61,649 nt of DNA from Nocardia nova (lineage in GTDB: Bacteria > Actinomycetota > Actinomycetes > Mycobacteriales > Mycobacteriaceae): positions 1 to 61,649 of the forward strand of contig NZ_PSZE01000037.1 of assembly GCF_002933465.1 (NCBI RefSeq). The letters are read 5' to 3'. The notes beneath the pieces are model-generated. The model was not told the origin of the DNA. It did no database searches and saw only the letters and a list, made by a program, of their open reading frames with translations. The position numbers were made by a program, and so were the translations under genes. The stretch's first letter is position 1. The number at the start of each line of letters is the position of its first letter. This document shows positions 26,184-33,992 of this stretch, one piece after another.

Positions 26184-26761
26184 AGGCCGAGGTCGATGTT
26201 CAGTTCCGACGCCGCGCGCAACGCCCGATGCTGCAGCACCTTCGCATTGGCCACGCTGATGCCGAGCGCGGCGGCCGATTCGCGCACCGACAATCCCTGC
26301 AGGAAACGCAGTTCGAGAATCCGGCGGTAGCGTTGCGGGAGTTCGCCCAAGACCGCGCGGACGTGTTCGGGTGCCCTCGACGCGGCGGAATCGGTTGGCG
26401 TCGAAACGGTCTCGTCCGGAATGTCGTCGTCGATGACCGTGATCTCGCGGCCCATCCGCGATCGCCAGTGCGCGGCCAGGACCGTGCGAGCGGTGGTCCG
26501 CAGATAGGCGCGCACCTCGGCGACGCTCGCGGTGATCCGCAGCGGTTTCAGCGCGGCCACGAACACCTCCGCGGTGAGATCCTCCGCATCCGGCTTGTTG
26601 CCGACCTTGCCGAAGATCAGCGCGTAGACCCAGCCGACGTTGTCCCGGTACACCTCTTCCCAGCTGGGATAGCGATCTTGCGGTACCAGTCGCAGGTCGC
26701 GGCGCCGGGGCTCCTCCGGCGATCGCCACCCGGCCGTGGATCGCCCTGCCATCCCAACCAC
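26180..26761 (-). CDS. ECF-like RNA polymerase sigma factor (paralog 1)
   Basis: The product has 193 residues. Region 2 is recognisable in NVGWVYALIFGKVGNKPDAE with DLTAEVFVAAL. Region 4 is RRILELRFLQGLSVRESAAA with a helix-turn-helix. It is clearly related to the sigma factor at 27528 (GREITVID, ILELRFLQGLS shared). No anti-sigma gene follows directly; the next gene downstream is the cupredoxin. Its own start region carries the shared motif at 26799, which suggests autoregulation or cross-regulation. Confidence 0.88.
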   Translation of the reverse strand: MVGMAGRSTAGWRSPEEPRRRDLRLVPQDRYPSWEEVYRDNVGWVYALIFGKVGNKPDAEDLTAEVFVAALKPLRITASVAEVRAYLRTTARTVLAAHWRSRMGREITVIDDDIPDETVSTPTDSAASRAPEHVRAVLGELPQRYRRILELRFLQGLSVRESAAALGISVANAKVLQHRALRAASELNIDLGL

Positions 26762-26798
26762 CCTCCTGCAGCCCGGTGACGCACGCGCCTGTCAGGGA

Positions 26799-26818
26799 TA
26801 GATACGGGATGTGGTTAC
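26799..26818 (-). promoter_or_regulatory. Shared bipartite motif, copy upstream of sigma paralog 1
   Basis: Minus strand: GTAACC, eight bases, TATCTA, ending 37 bases upstream of the sigma start at 26761, in the short gap behind the Rieske gene. Confidence 0.6.
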
Positions 26819-26838
26819 ATGCGGTTCGGTGCGCGCTG

Positions 26839-27531
26839 TCAGGCCGGCTTCTCCGGTGCGAACACCTCGATCGAGCCGTTCGCTTCACGGACCTGCAGCC
26901 GCGGCAGGGGGGCGGGCGTGCGGGGCAGCTCGTGGGTCACGACCTCACCCTCGAAACCGAAGGAGGTCGAGTGGCACGGGCAGCGCAGCCGAGCCGCCGC
27001 CGCGTCCAGCCACAATTTGCACCCCTGGTGGGTACAGATTCCCGACAGCGCGTAGACGACCCCGTCGCGGCGGCGGAGGAAGCCGTTGACGGCGCCGAGG
27101 TCGAACGGTGTGGTCGCGCCGTCGGGCAGTTCCGCACTGGCGAGGACCGGTTGCCAGGTTCCGTGGGACGGCACGAGGGTCTGCTGTGCGGCGGGAACTT
27201 TCGGCTCGCCGGATCCGCTCAGCACCGTGTGGTCGATCACCCCGCCCGCCGCGGCCGCGGCCGCCACCGACGTGCCGATCAATACCATGCGCCGCGTGGG
27301 ACGTCGCGTGCGCGCACCCGGATCGGCGGTGGGCTCGTCGAGGTCCTCGGCCAGGCGGTGATGCAGCCGGGCGATGAACTCCTCGTCGGGGCTGCCGGCA
27401 CCGGTCCGGGCCGCCCGCAGCGCGATCGCGGCACGGATCTGGGCGGCGTCGTCATCGTCGGGCCGGAAACCGCGCGGGCTGCGGCCGGCCAGGATGTCGT
27501 CGACGTAGCGCTCCACATCTTTGCTGCTCAC
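26839..27531 (-). CDS. Membrane-anchored Rieske [2Fe-2S] protein, candidate redox anti-sigma factor
   Basis: The product has 230 residues. Residues 1-75 form an acidic, helical cytoplasmic segment (DVERYVDDILAGRSPRGF, then EEFIARLHHRLAEDLDE). Residues about 77-105 hold a twin-Arg-like RRPTRRMVLIG and one membrane helix. The C-terminal domain has both Rieske boxes, CTHQGC and CPCHSTSF, with all four cluster ligands (2 Cys, 2 His). The start overlaps the stop of the sigma gene at 27528 (ATGA), as sigma/anti-sigma pairs often do. A role in holding the sigma factor until the cluster changes state is inferred, not shown. Confidence 0.85.
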   Translation of the reverse strand: MSSKDVERYVDDILAGRSPRGFRPDDDDAAQIRAAIALRAARTGAGSPDEEFIARLHHRLAEDLDEPTADPGARTRRPTRRMVLIGTSVAAAAAAGGVIDHTVLSGSGEPKVPAAQQTLVPSHGTWQPVLASAELPDGATTPFDLGAVNGFLRRRDGVVYALSGICTHQGCKLWLDAAAARLRCPCHSTSFGFEGEVVTHELPRTPAPLPRLQVREANGSIEVFAPEKPA

Positions 27532-28046
27532 AGCAAGCCTCCTGATCCGGGACGGGCGGCCGATCGCAGCGCCGAGCGCTGGCGTGCCTCGGCCTCGGGA
27601 ACGCTGACACCGAGCCGCGCCGCGGTGTCGGCCATCGAAAGTCCTTGCAGGAAGCGCAATTCCAGGATGCGCCGATCGGGCTCCGGCAGTTCGGCGAGCA
27701 GGTCACCGGCCGCTGCCGGCGTGGACGAGGTGCTGCCGGGCGGCTCGGTGTCGATCACGGTGATTTCCCGGCCGACCCGGGAGAGCCAATAGCGGGCCAG
27801 GACCGCACGCGCGGTATGTCGCAGCAGTGCCGGAATCTCCGATGGTTCCGCACCCAGGGGCGATGGTTCCAGCGCTGTCATGAACACCTCCGTCGTCAGC
27901 TCTTCGGCATCGGGCGCGGCGCCCACCTTCGCGAGCATCAGCGCGTACACCCAGCCGACATTGCCGCGGACGATCTCCTCCCAGTCGGCGTAGCCGTCCC
28001 CGGATGGCGGCGCCGGTGTGGGCGCCGACTCTGGCTGCCCGCTCAT
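27528..28046 (-). CDS. ECF-like RNA polymerase sigma factor (paralog 2)
   Basis: The product has 172 residues from the ATG at 28046. Region 2 reads NVGWVYALMLAKVGAAPDAE with ELTTEVF. Region 4 reads RRILELRFLQGLSMADTAAR followed by the helix-turn-helix. It is coupled to the Rieske gene by a four-base overlap. The start region has the shared motif at 28148. The paired sigma genes look like an old tandem duplication within one regulon. Confidence 0.88.
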   Translation of the reverse strand: MSGQPESAPTPAPPSGDGYADWEEIVRGNVGWVYALMLAKVGAAPDAEELTTEVFMTALEPSPLGAEPSEIPALLRHTARAVLARYWLSRVGREITVIDTEPPGSTSSTPAAAGDLLAELPEPDRRILELRFLQGLSMADTAARLGVSVPEAEARQRSALRSAARPGSGGLL

Positions 28047-28147
28047 CTGCCGCCGCCCTCCTCTCCGATGTCGCCGCACTCGAGTCCATCTCGGGCCGAT
28101 CGGGTGTGCGGACACTGTGCCGCCGTCACAACTGTGCCGCCATCAAT

Positions 28148-28166
28148 TAGATAGCAGGGCGGTTAC
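28148..28166 (-). promoter_or_regulatory. Shared bipartite motif, copy upstream of sigma paralog 2
   Basis: Minus strand: GTAACC, seven bases, TATCTA, 101 bases before the sigma start. A second GTAACC half stands at 28177-28182 in the same direction. Confidence 0.55.
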
Positions 28167-28213
28167 ACATACCACCGGTTACGCGCCACGAGTCGCGCCG
28201 AGTGCCACGCCGC

Positions 28214-28233
28214 GTAACCCCCGCTCCTATCTG
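28214..28233 (+). promoter_or_regulatory. Shared bipartite motif, copy upstream of the secreted Cys protein
   Basis: Plus strand: GTAACC, eight bases, TATCTG, ending 30 bases before the ATG at 28264. It is divergent from the copy at 28148, with 47 bases between the two. Confidence 0.6.
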
Positions 28234-28263
28234 CAGACACAGCGACTGCGAGGAGTGAAGAAG

Positions 28264-28800
28264 ATGAACGTGGCATTCGGGGTGCGTATCGCACGAGTAG
28301 TGGCGGCAGGCGTTGCCCTCGCCGGTGCGATCGCGACGGCCACACCCGGCGGCGCTGCCGGGGCGCCGGACCGTGCGGCCGTCGATCCGGTTGCCGCGCA
28401 GTGTCTTTGGGCCGACACCGCGCATTCGCGCGGAGATACCGTCACGGCGGGCGGGTGGAGTTACAGCTGCGGAACCGACTCCGCCGGCGCGCCGCGGTGG
28501 ATTCGCGGGGCGGCGGCGGCCGGTCCGAGTACGGTGCCCACTCCGGGAGCGGCGAACGCGCCCGCCGGACATTTCAGCGCGGGGGCCCGGCAACCCGGCA
28601 CCGAATACACCGACTACTGCGTGGGCGAGCAGTTGATCGAAGGGCGCGACAACGTCTACGAAGTCACGTCGAGCGGGGACGGTCTGCTGTTCTGGCGGCC
28701 CGCCGCAACCCTGGATTCATGGACGTTCGACCCTGGCGCCCATCCGGCGCCGCCCTCCGCGCGCGGTTCGAGCCTCTGCCGGGACAGTCAACTCCTCTGA
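28264..28800 (+). CDS. Secreted four-cysteine protein of the sigma/Rieske locus
   Basis: The product has 178 residues. A signal peptide (about residues 1-37, ending GGAAGA) is followed by a small exported domain with four cysteines (AQCLWAD, YSCGTD, DYCVGEQ, SLCRDS), enough for two disulfides. GAGGAG lies 7 bases before the ATG. It is divergent from the sigma operon and shares its upstream motif, so it is a likely regulon member. No family is recognised. Confidence 0.75.
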   Translation: MNVAFGVRIARVVAAGVALAGAIATATPGGAAGAPDRAAVDPVAAQCLWADTAHSRGDTVTAGGWSYSCGTDSAGAPRWIRGAAAAGPSTVPTPGAANAPAGHFSAGARQPGTEYTDYCVGEQLIEGRDNVYEVTSSGDGLLFWRPAATLDSWTFDPGAHPAPPSARGSSLCRDSQLL

Positions 28801-28814
28801 ATCAACTCCTCTGA
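28787..28814 (+). repeat. 14-bp tandem duplication across the stop codon of the secreted protein
   Basis: TCAACTCCTCTGA occurs twice, 14 bases apart (28788 and 28802). The first copy ends with the TGA stop at 28798-28800, and the second repeats it. Confidence 0.9.
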
Positions 28815-29164
28815 ATTCGACGTCACCGTGTTCGATTCGTCCGAGTGCGTCGGCGCCGGAATCAGGCTGGCGCCGGTCGAGCGTGGGCGGCCCGGCCACG
28901 GTCTTCCGGACGCTGCCCAGCCGTGGGCCGCGGCACATCGGCGAGTGAACTACCGGCGGGCGGGTAATCGCACTGCCGAGCGAAGTTGTCCGGTGCGGCG
29001 GCCCTCGGCGCGGCAGCCCAGACGGCTTCGGCGCGGCAGCCCAGACGGCTTCGGCGCGAAAAGTGCGGCGGCCGGGCGGTAACTTTCGTCCGGTTCGTGT
29101 CGGCGGGACAGGAATCGGCGCGTTCTCCGTAAGGTCGCCGGTGTCGAGGAAAGGGGCGGTCCGG
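28815..29164. other. Intergenic stretch with a 23-bp tandem duplication
   Basis: No supportable gene. It contains the duplicated unit at 29006-29058 and presumably the promoter of the membrane protein gene at 29165. Confidence 0.5.
29006..29058 (+). repeat. 23-bp tandem duplication
   Basis: Two perfect copies of a 23-bp unit starting CGGCGCGGCAGCCC (29006-29028, 29029-29051) are followed by seven bases of a third. Confidence 0.95.
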
Positions 29165-29842
29165 ATGTTCGATCGGGTAGTGCAGAAGTCGGTGGAGACG
29201 TTCGTCCGGGCGGGGGCGGGGGTGCGGGAACCGCTGGCGGCGAAGTACGTCGGCCGGTTGCGGCGTAAGCATCCGGAGCGGACGCCGGAGGATATCGAGC
29301 GCGGCCTGCGGTGGCGCTATCTGGGCGCGGTGACCGTCAGCGGCACACTCGCGGGCCTGTCGGCGGCGGTGCCCGGGGTGGGCACGATCATCGGGCTGGC
29401 GGCCAGCGGTGTGGAATCGGTCTTCTTCATGGAGGCCTCGGCGTTCTACGCGGTCTCGGTGGGCGAGTTGCACGGGATGCGAACGATGTCGCAGCGGCAG
29501 CGCCGGGCGCTCGTGGTGGCGGTGGTCCTCGGCGAGGGTGGGGCGCGGTTGCTCGGCAAGGGCGCCGGGCAGTCGGCGAAGGATTGGGCCTCGGCGGTGG
29601 CGGACAAGCTCCCGGTGGTCCGCTCGATCGACAATCCGATGGCCCGCACATTCATCGTCGGGTTCATCGCCAAACGTGGGGCGTTGCTGTTCGGCCGGGC
29701 GCTGCCCGCCGGCCTCGGTGCGATCATCGGCGGCACCGGCAACTACGCGCTCGGCCGGGCGGTGCTCGCGAACGCCGATCGCACCTTCGAATCGGCGCCC
29801 TCGTCCTGGCCGGACGACGTCCGGGCCGCGGTGAACGCCTGA
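29165..29842 (+). CDS. Conserved actinobacterial membrane protein, EcsC-like
   Basis: The product has 225 residues. A basic N-terminus leads to a segment with GTLAGLSAAVPGVGTIIGLA and further hydrophobic stretches (VVAVVLGEGG, GLGAIIGGTGNYALGRAVL). The glycine-rich helices recall EcsC-family proteins, but the match is loose. It lies directly before ligA on the same strand. Function unknown. Confidence 0.7.
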   Translation: MFDRVVQKSVETFVRAGAGVREPLAAKYVGRLRRKHPERTPEDIERGLRWRYLGAVTVSGTLAGLSAAVPGVGTIIGLAASGVESVFFMEASAFYAVSVGELHGMRTMSQRQRRALVVAVVLGEGGARLLGKGAGQSAKDWASAVADKLPVVRSIDNPMARTFIVGFIAKRGALLFGRALPAGLGAIIGGTGNYALGRAVLANADRTFESAPSSWPDDVRAAVNA

Positions 29843-29900
29843 TTCCGACGTGCCCGAACGGTCCGCGAGCATGTCGGTGGGCTGGGCTAATGTGCCAGAG

Positions 29901-32039
29901 GTGAGCGAAACCGGAATCGAGGACGCGCGTGCCGCGGAGGCGGCCGACACCGCGGAGGCGGCCACGGCCGACGAGCGCACCGAATGGCAGCAGCTGGCCG
30001 AGGAGGTCCGCGAACACCAGTTCCGGTACTACGTGCGCGATGCGCCGATCATCTCCGACGGCGAGTTCGACACGCTCCTCCAGCGCCTGCTGGCGCTCGA
30101 GGAGGCGCATCCGGACCTGCGCACACCGGATTCGCCGACGCAGCTGGTCGGCGGCGGCTTCGCCACCGAATTCACCGCGGTCGACCATCTCGAGCGCATG
30201 CTCTCGCTGGACAACGTGTTCGACGAGGACGAGATGCGCACCTGGATCAGCCGGGTGGTCGCCGAAACCGGGGCCGATACGCACTTCGTCTGCGAGGTGA
30301 AGATCGACGGTGTGGCGCTGAACCTGGTCTATGAGAACGGCCGGCTGGTGCGCGGTGCCACCCGTGGCGACGGCCGCACCGGTGAGGATGTCACCCTCAA
30401 CGCGCGCACTATCGAGGACATTCCCGAACAGCTCACGCCCACAACGGAATTCCCGATTCCGGACCTGCTCGAGGTCCGCGGTGAGGTGTATTTCCGGCTC
30501 GCGGACTTCGAGAACCTGAACGCGGCGATCGTCGCCGAGGGCAAACCGCCCTATGCGAATCCGCGCAATACCGCCGCCGGATCGCTGCGGCAGAAGGATC
30601 CGGCGGTCACCTCCCGGCGCCGGCTGCGCATGATCTGCCACGGCTTCGGCCGGATGGTCGGATTCAGCCCGTCCTCGCAGTTCGAGGCGTATCGGGCGCT
30701 GGCGGCCTGGGGCCTGCCCGTGTCGGCGCACACCGTGCGCGTGCAGGGGGCCGACGCGGTGGTCGAACGCATTCGGTATTGGGGTGAGCACCGCCACGAC
30801 ATCGAGCACGAAATCGACGGCCAGGTGATCAAGGTCGACGAGTTCACCCTGCAGCGCCGCCTCGGCAGCACCTCGCGTGCCCCGCGCTGGGCCATCGCCT
30901 ACAAGTACCCGCCGGAGGAGGCCACCACCCGCCTGCTCGACATCCAGGTCAACGTCGGCCGCACCGGCCGGGTGACGCCGTTCGCGGTGATGGAACCGGT
31001 CACCGTCGCCGGCTCCACGGTCGCGATGGCCACGCTGCACAACGCCTCGGAGGTCGAGCGCAAGGGTGTGCTGATCGGCGACACCGTCACCATCCGCAAG
31101 GCCGGAGATGTCATTCCCGAGGTGCTCGGCCCGGTGGTCGACGTGCGCGACGGCAGCGAACGGCGCTTCGTCATGCCCACCCACTGCCCGGAATGCGGCA
31201 CGGAACTCGCTCCCGAGAAGGAGGGCGATGCCGATATCCGCTGCCCGAACCAGCGGCACTGCCCCGCGCAGCTGCGGGAGCGGGTGTTCCACATGGCCGG
31301 GCGCGGCGCGTTCGACATCGAGGCGCTGGGCTATGAGGCCGCGATCGACCTGCTGAAGTCGGGCGCGATCTCCGACGAGGGCGATCTGTTCGACCTCACT
31401 GAGGAGAAGCTGCTCGGCACAACGCTTTTCGTCAACAAGAGCGGCACCCTCTCGGCCAACGGCAAACGCCTGCTGCAGAATCTGGACGCCGCCAAGGACC
31501 GTCCGCTGTGGCGGGTGCTGGTGGCGCTGTCCATCCGCCACGTCGGGCCGACCGCGGCGCGTGCCCTGGCCGCCGAACTGGGGAGTATGGCGGCGATCGA
31601 GGAGGCGTCGGCCGAGGCGCTGGCGGCCGTCGACGGCGTCGGCCCGACCATCGCGGCCGCGGTGAAGGAATGGTTCACCGTCGACTGGCACCGCGCGATC
31701 GTCGACAAATGGCGTGCGGCCGGGGTGCGGATGGAGGACGAGCGCGACGAATCCATCGAACGCAACCTCGAAGGACTGTCGATCGTGGTCACCGGCTCCC
31801 TGCAAGGGTTTTCCCGCGACGAGGCCAAGGAAGCGATCCTGGTACGCGGTGGCAAGGCCGCCGGATCCGTCTCGAAGAAGACGGCCTTCGTGGTGATCGG
31901 TGATTCCCCCGGGTCCAAAGCGGCCAAGGCCGAGGAGCTCGGTGTGCCCATCCTGGACGAGGACGGGTTCCGCACGCTGCTGGCGGAGGGGCCCGATGCG
32001 GTGCGGCCGGAGTCGGATACCGAGGACGAATCGGACTGA
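29901..32039 (+). CDS. ligA: NAD-dependent DNA ligase
   Basis: The product has 712 residues from a GTG at 29901. The adenylated lysine lies in CEVKIDG (Lys 134). The zinc finger cysteines are in CPECGTEL and CPNQRHCPAQL. Helix-hairpin-helix repeats (RHVGPTAARAL, DGVGPTIAAAV) and a C-terminal BRCT domain (LSIVVTGSLQGFSRDEAKEA) complete the enzyme. It seals nicks in replication and repair using NAD. An upstream ATG at 29850 would add a region without similarity. Confidence 0.96.
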   Translation: MSETGIEDARAAEAADTAEAATADERTEWQQLAEEVREHQFRYYVRDAPIISDGEFDTLLQRLLALEEAHPDLRTPDSPTQLVGGGFATEFTAVDHLERMLSLDNVFDEDEMRTWISRVVAETGADTHFVCEVKIDGVALNLVYENGRLVRGATRGDGRTGEDVTLNARTIEDIPEQLTPTTEFPIPDLLEVRGEVYFRLADFENLNAAIVAEGKPPYANPRNTAAGSLRQKDPAVTSRRRLRMICHGFGRMVGFSPSSQFEAYRALAAWGLPVSAHTVRVQGADAVVERIRYWGEHRHDIEHEIDGQVIKVDEFTLQRRLGSTSRAPRWAIAYKYPPEEATTRLLDIQVNVGRTGRVTPFAVMEPVTVAGSTVAMATLHNASEVERKGVLIGDTVTIRKAGDVIPEVLGPVVDVRDGSERRFVMPTHCPECGTELAPEKEGDADIRCPNQRHCPAQLRERVFHMAGRGAFDIEALGYEAAIDLLKSGAISDEGDLFDLTEEKLLGTTLFVNKSGTLSANGKRLLQNLDAAKDRPLWRVLVALSIRHVGPTAARALAAELGSMAAIEEASAEALAAVDGVGPTIAAAVKEWFTVDWHRAIVDKWRAAGVRMEDERDESIERNLEGLSIVVTGSLQGFSRDEAKEAILVRGGKAAGSVSKKTAFVVIGDSPGSKAAKAEELGVPILDEDGFRTLLAEGPDAVRPESDTEDESD

Positions 32040-32041
32040 GG

Positions 32042-32557
32042 ATGGATCAGGTGGATATGGGGGTGCGGATTCGCGCTGCCGGCCCGGACGATTTCGCGGC
32101 GATCGCACTGCTCACGGTCGACACCTATGTCGGCGAGGGGCATGTGCATCCCGAAAGTCTCTATGTGGCAGAACTTTCCAATACCGAGACCAGAGCGCGC
32201 GAAGCCGAGGTCCTCGTCGCGGAGCGCGACGGAGATCTGCTCGGTTCATTGACCATCGCGCGTCCCGGCACCCCGTACGCGGATATCGCGCGGCCGGGCG
32301 AACTGGAGTTCCGCATGCTCGCGGTCGCCAAGCGTGCCCGCGGCGCCGGTGTCGGCACCGCTTTGGTCCGGACCGTCGTCGAGACGGCCCGGGCGGAAAG
32401 CTTCGCCGCTGTGGTGCTGACCACGATGCCCGGGATGGCCGACGCACGCCGCATCTACGAGCGGCTGGGATTCGGCCATGTGCCGGAACGGGATTGGCAC
32501 ACCGACGCCGGGCTGCCGCTCACCGTGATGCGGCTCGAGCTCACGCGCGGGGCGTAG
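32042..32557 (+). CDS. GNAT-family acetyltransferase
   Basis: The product has 171 residues, starting two bases after the ligA stop. The acetyl-CoA loop is MLAVAKRARGAGVGTALVRT, followed by TTMPGMADARRIYERLGF. It resembles RimI-like acetyltransferases. Joint transcription with ligA is likely from the spacing. The substrate is unknown. Confidence 0.85.
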   Translation: MDQVDMGVRIRAAGPDDFAAIALLTVDTYVGEGHVHPESLYVAELSNTETRAREAEVLVAERDGDLLGSLTIARPGTPYADIARPGELEFRMLAVAKRARGAGVGTALVRTVVETARAESFAAVVLTTMPGMADARRIYERLGFGHVPERDWHTDAGLPLTVMRLELTRGA

Positions 32558-32644
32558 ACGTATCCGGCGCGAGGCGGGCAGGGGCGGGTACGGCGCGGCT
32601 GCCCACCGCTGCTCTTCGCCGAGATGTGCTGCGCCGCAATCGGT

Positions 32645-33298
32645 TCAGCTCAGTACGGTGGCGACGATACCCGCCAGATAGCCCAGCCGCGCGATCTCGG
32701 ACGGACGGAAATCCGGCCCGCCGGGGCGGCCGAGCAGCAGCGCCTTGCCGGTATTGCCGAGCGGGGCGGCCGCCAGCTTGGTGTCCATGTCCCGCCAGAT
32801 CTGCGGGACCCAGTCGGCCTCGGGATCGAGGGCGGTCGGCTTCTCGAGCGGCATCCACGGCACACTGCCGGCCTGCGTCTCGGGTGCGCTGGCGCTGCCG
32901 ACCAGACGCTGTCCGCCGCCGTGCGGGCCCAGATCCATCACGGTGCTCCATCCGACCTGCAGGACGCGCGGGACGCCGTCGACCAGCACCTGTAGCCGGT
33001 CGTCGCGGGCGGTGGCGACCTGGTCGATCAGCTCCAGCTCGCGATGGGTATCGAGTATGCCGGAGTAAGGACGCAGCGAATCGACCCGCACATCGGCGAG
33101 CGATTCTGCCGCGGTGATCAAGGTGTCGGGCAGTGCACCCGAAGGAACTTCCACCACCAGATCGTCGATCGCATATCCTGCGCCGCGTTCGACGACATCC
33201 AGCGAGAGGATGTCGGCGCCGACGGAGCCCAGCGCTACTGCGAGTGAACCGAGACTTCCTGGGCGATCCGGAAGCTGCACGCGAAGCAGATATGACAC
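32645..33298 (-). CDS. ACT-domain protein
   Basis: The product has 217 residues from a GTG at 33298. The N-terminal ACT domain reads SYLLRVQLPDRPGSLGSLAV with GADILSLDVVERG. A second part contains VDLGPHGGGQR-like loops and a C-terminal EIARLGYLAGIVATVL. It is the counterpart of Rv3013, which stands at this place between ligA and gatC in Mycobacterium. ACT domains bind amino acids, so a ligand sensor near the Gln/Asn-tRNA genes is plausible. Confidence 0.85.
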   Translation of the reverse strand: MSYLLRVQLPDRPGSLGSLAVALGSVGADILSLDVVERGAGYAIDDLVVEVPSGALPDTLITAAESLADVRVDSLRPYSGILDTHRELELIDQVATARDDRLQVLVDGVPRVLQVGWSTVMDLGPHGGGQRLVGSASAPETQAGSVPWMPLEKPTALDPEADWVPQIWRDMDTKLAAAPLGNTGKALLLGRPGGPDFRPSEIARLGYLAGIVATVLS

Positions 33299-33695
33299 GT
33301 GCTTGCCTTCCTTTCCTGTGCGACCGAGACTTTCGGACGTATACCCGAGTCTCGCAATACTTACACCCCCTGCTTCCAGCAAACGATTCGAAGCGGAGGT
33401 AGTGAGGTACACCACATCCATTGTCGGCCGAACCCCGGGTGCCGTGCCAGTGCCGTTCCGATGACGTTGTGATGTCAACCGTGTGTCCGGCGAGCACCGG
33501 AACGAACAGCGCAGCCCGACCGTGACCGGATGGCTACAACGCCGACCCATTAGGCTGTGTTGTCCGAGCCTAAACGGTGAGGCCCTGCGTGGTGACGCAT
33601 CCGCTGCCGCCTCCGGGCCACGACCCCATTAGGCTGTTCCATGCGCAGCACCCTGCGCCATCGACACGCACCAACCTGCCGAAAGGGGATTCGCG
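33299..33695. other. Divergent intergenic region with a repeated promoter-like element
   Basis: No gene is supportable. The 13-base string CCCATTAGGCTGT occurs at 33546 and again at 33625 in the direction of gatC. Both contain TAGGCT, a possible -10 box. No clear -35 element was found. Confidence 0.45.
33546..33637 (+). promoter_or_regulatory. Duplicated TAGGCT element upstream of gatC
   Basis: CCCATTAGGCTGT is present twice, 79 bases apart, the second copy about 60 bases before the gatC start. A duplicated -10 region is the simplest reading, giving two possible transcript starts. Confidence 0.35.
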
Positions 33696-33992
33696 GTGTC
33701 CGCCATCTCCCGCGACGAGGTCGCACACCTCGCCCGGTTGTCCCGGCTCGCCCTCACCGACGAAGAGCTCGATCTGTATGCCGGTCAGCTGGATTCGATC
33801 CTGAGTCACGTGCAGGTCATCACCGAGGTCGCCGCCGACGTACCGGCCACCGCGTCGCCGAACCCGACCGCCAACGTCACCCGCCCGGATGTGGTCGTTC
33901 CCGGGCTCAGCCCGGACAAGGCCCTGTCCGGCGCCCCCGCGGTCGATGAGCAGCGGTTCATGGTTCCGCAGATCCTGGGAGAAGGCGAGTGA
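33696..33992 (+). CDS. gatC: Aspartyl/glutamyl-tRNA amidotransferase subunit C
   Basis: The product has 98 residues with AISRDEVAHLARLSRLALTD, LSHVQVITEVAADV and a C-terminal FMVPQILGE, all standard for GatC. It stabilises the GatCAB complex that converts Glu-tRNA(Gln) to Gln-tRNA(Gln). Its stop overlaps the gatA start. An AAAGGGG site precedes the start. Confidence 0.95.
   Translation: MSAISRDEVAHLARLSRLALTDEELDLYAGQLDSILSHVQVITEVAADVPATASPNPTANVTRPDVVVPGLSPDKALSGAPAVDEQRFMVPQILGEGE

Noticed and set aside
26164..28233. The GTAACC/TATCTR motif as a standard -35/-10 promoter
   Set aside because: The gap of seven or eight bases is too short for the usual 16-18 base spacer, so it is reported as a motif of unknown type.
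29724..32108. Very long open frame antisense to ligA (nearly 800 codons)
   Set aside because: High-GC codon bias leaves the opposite strand open. The translation is compositionally unnatural and ligA is certain on the plus strand.
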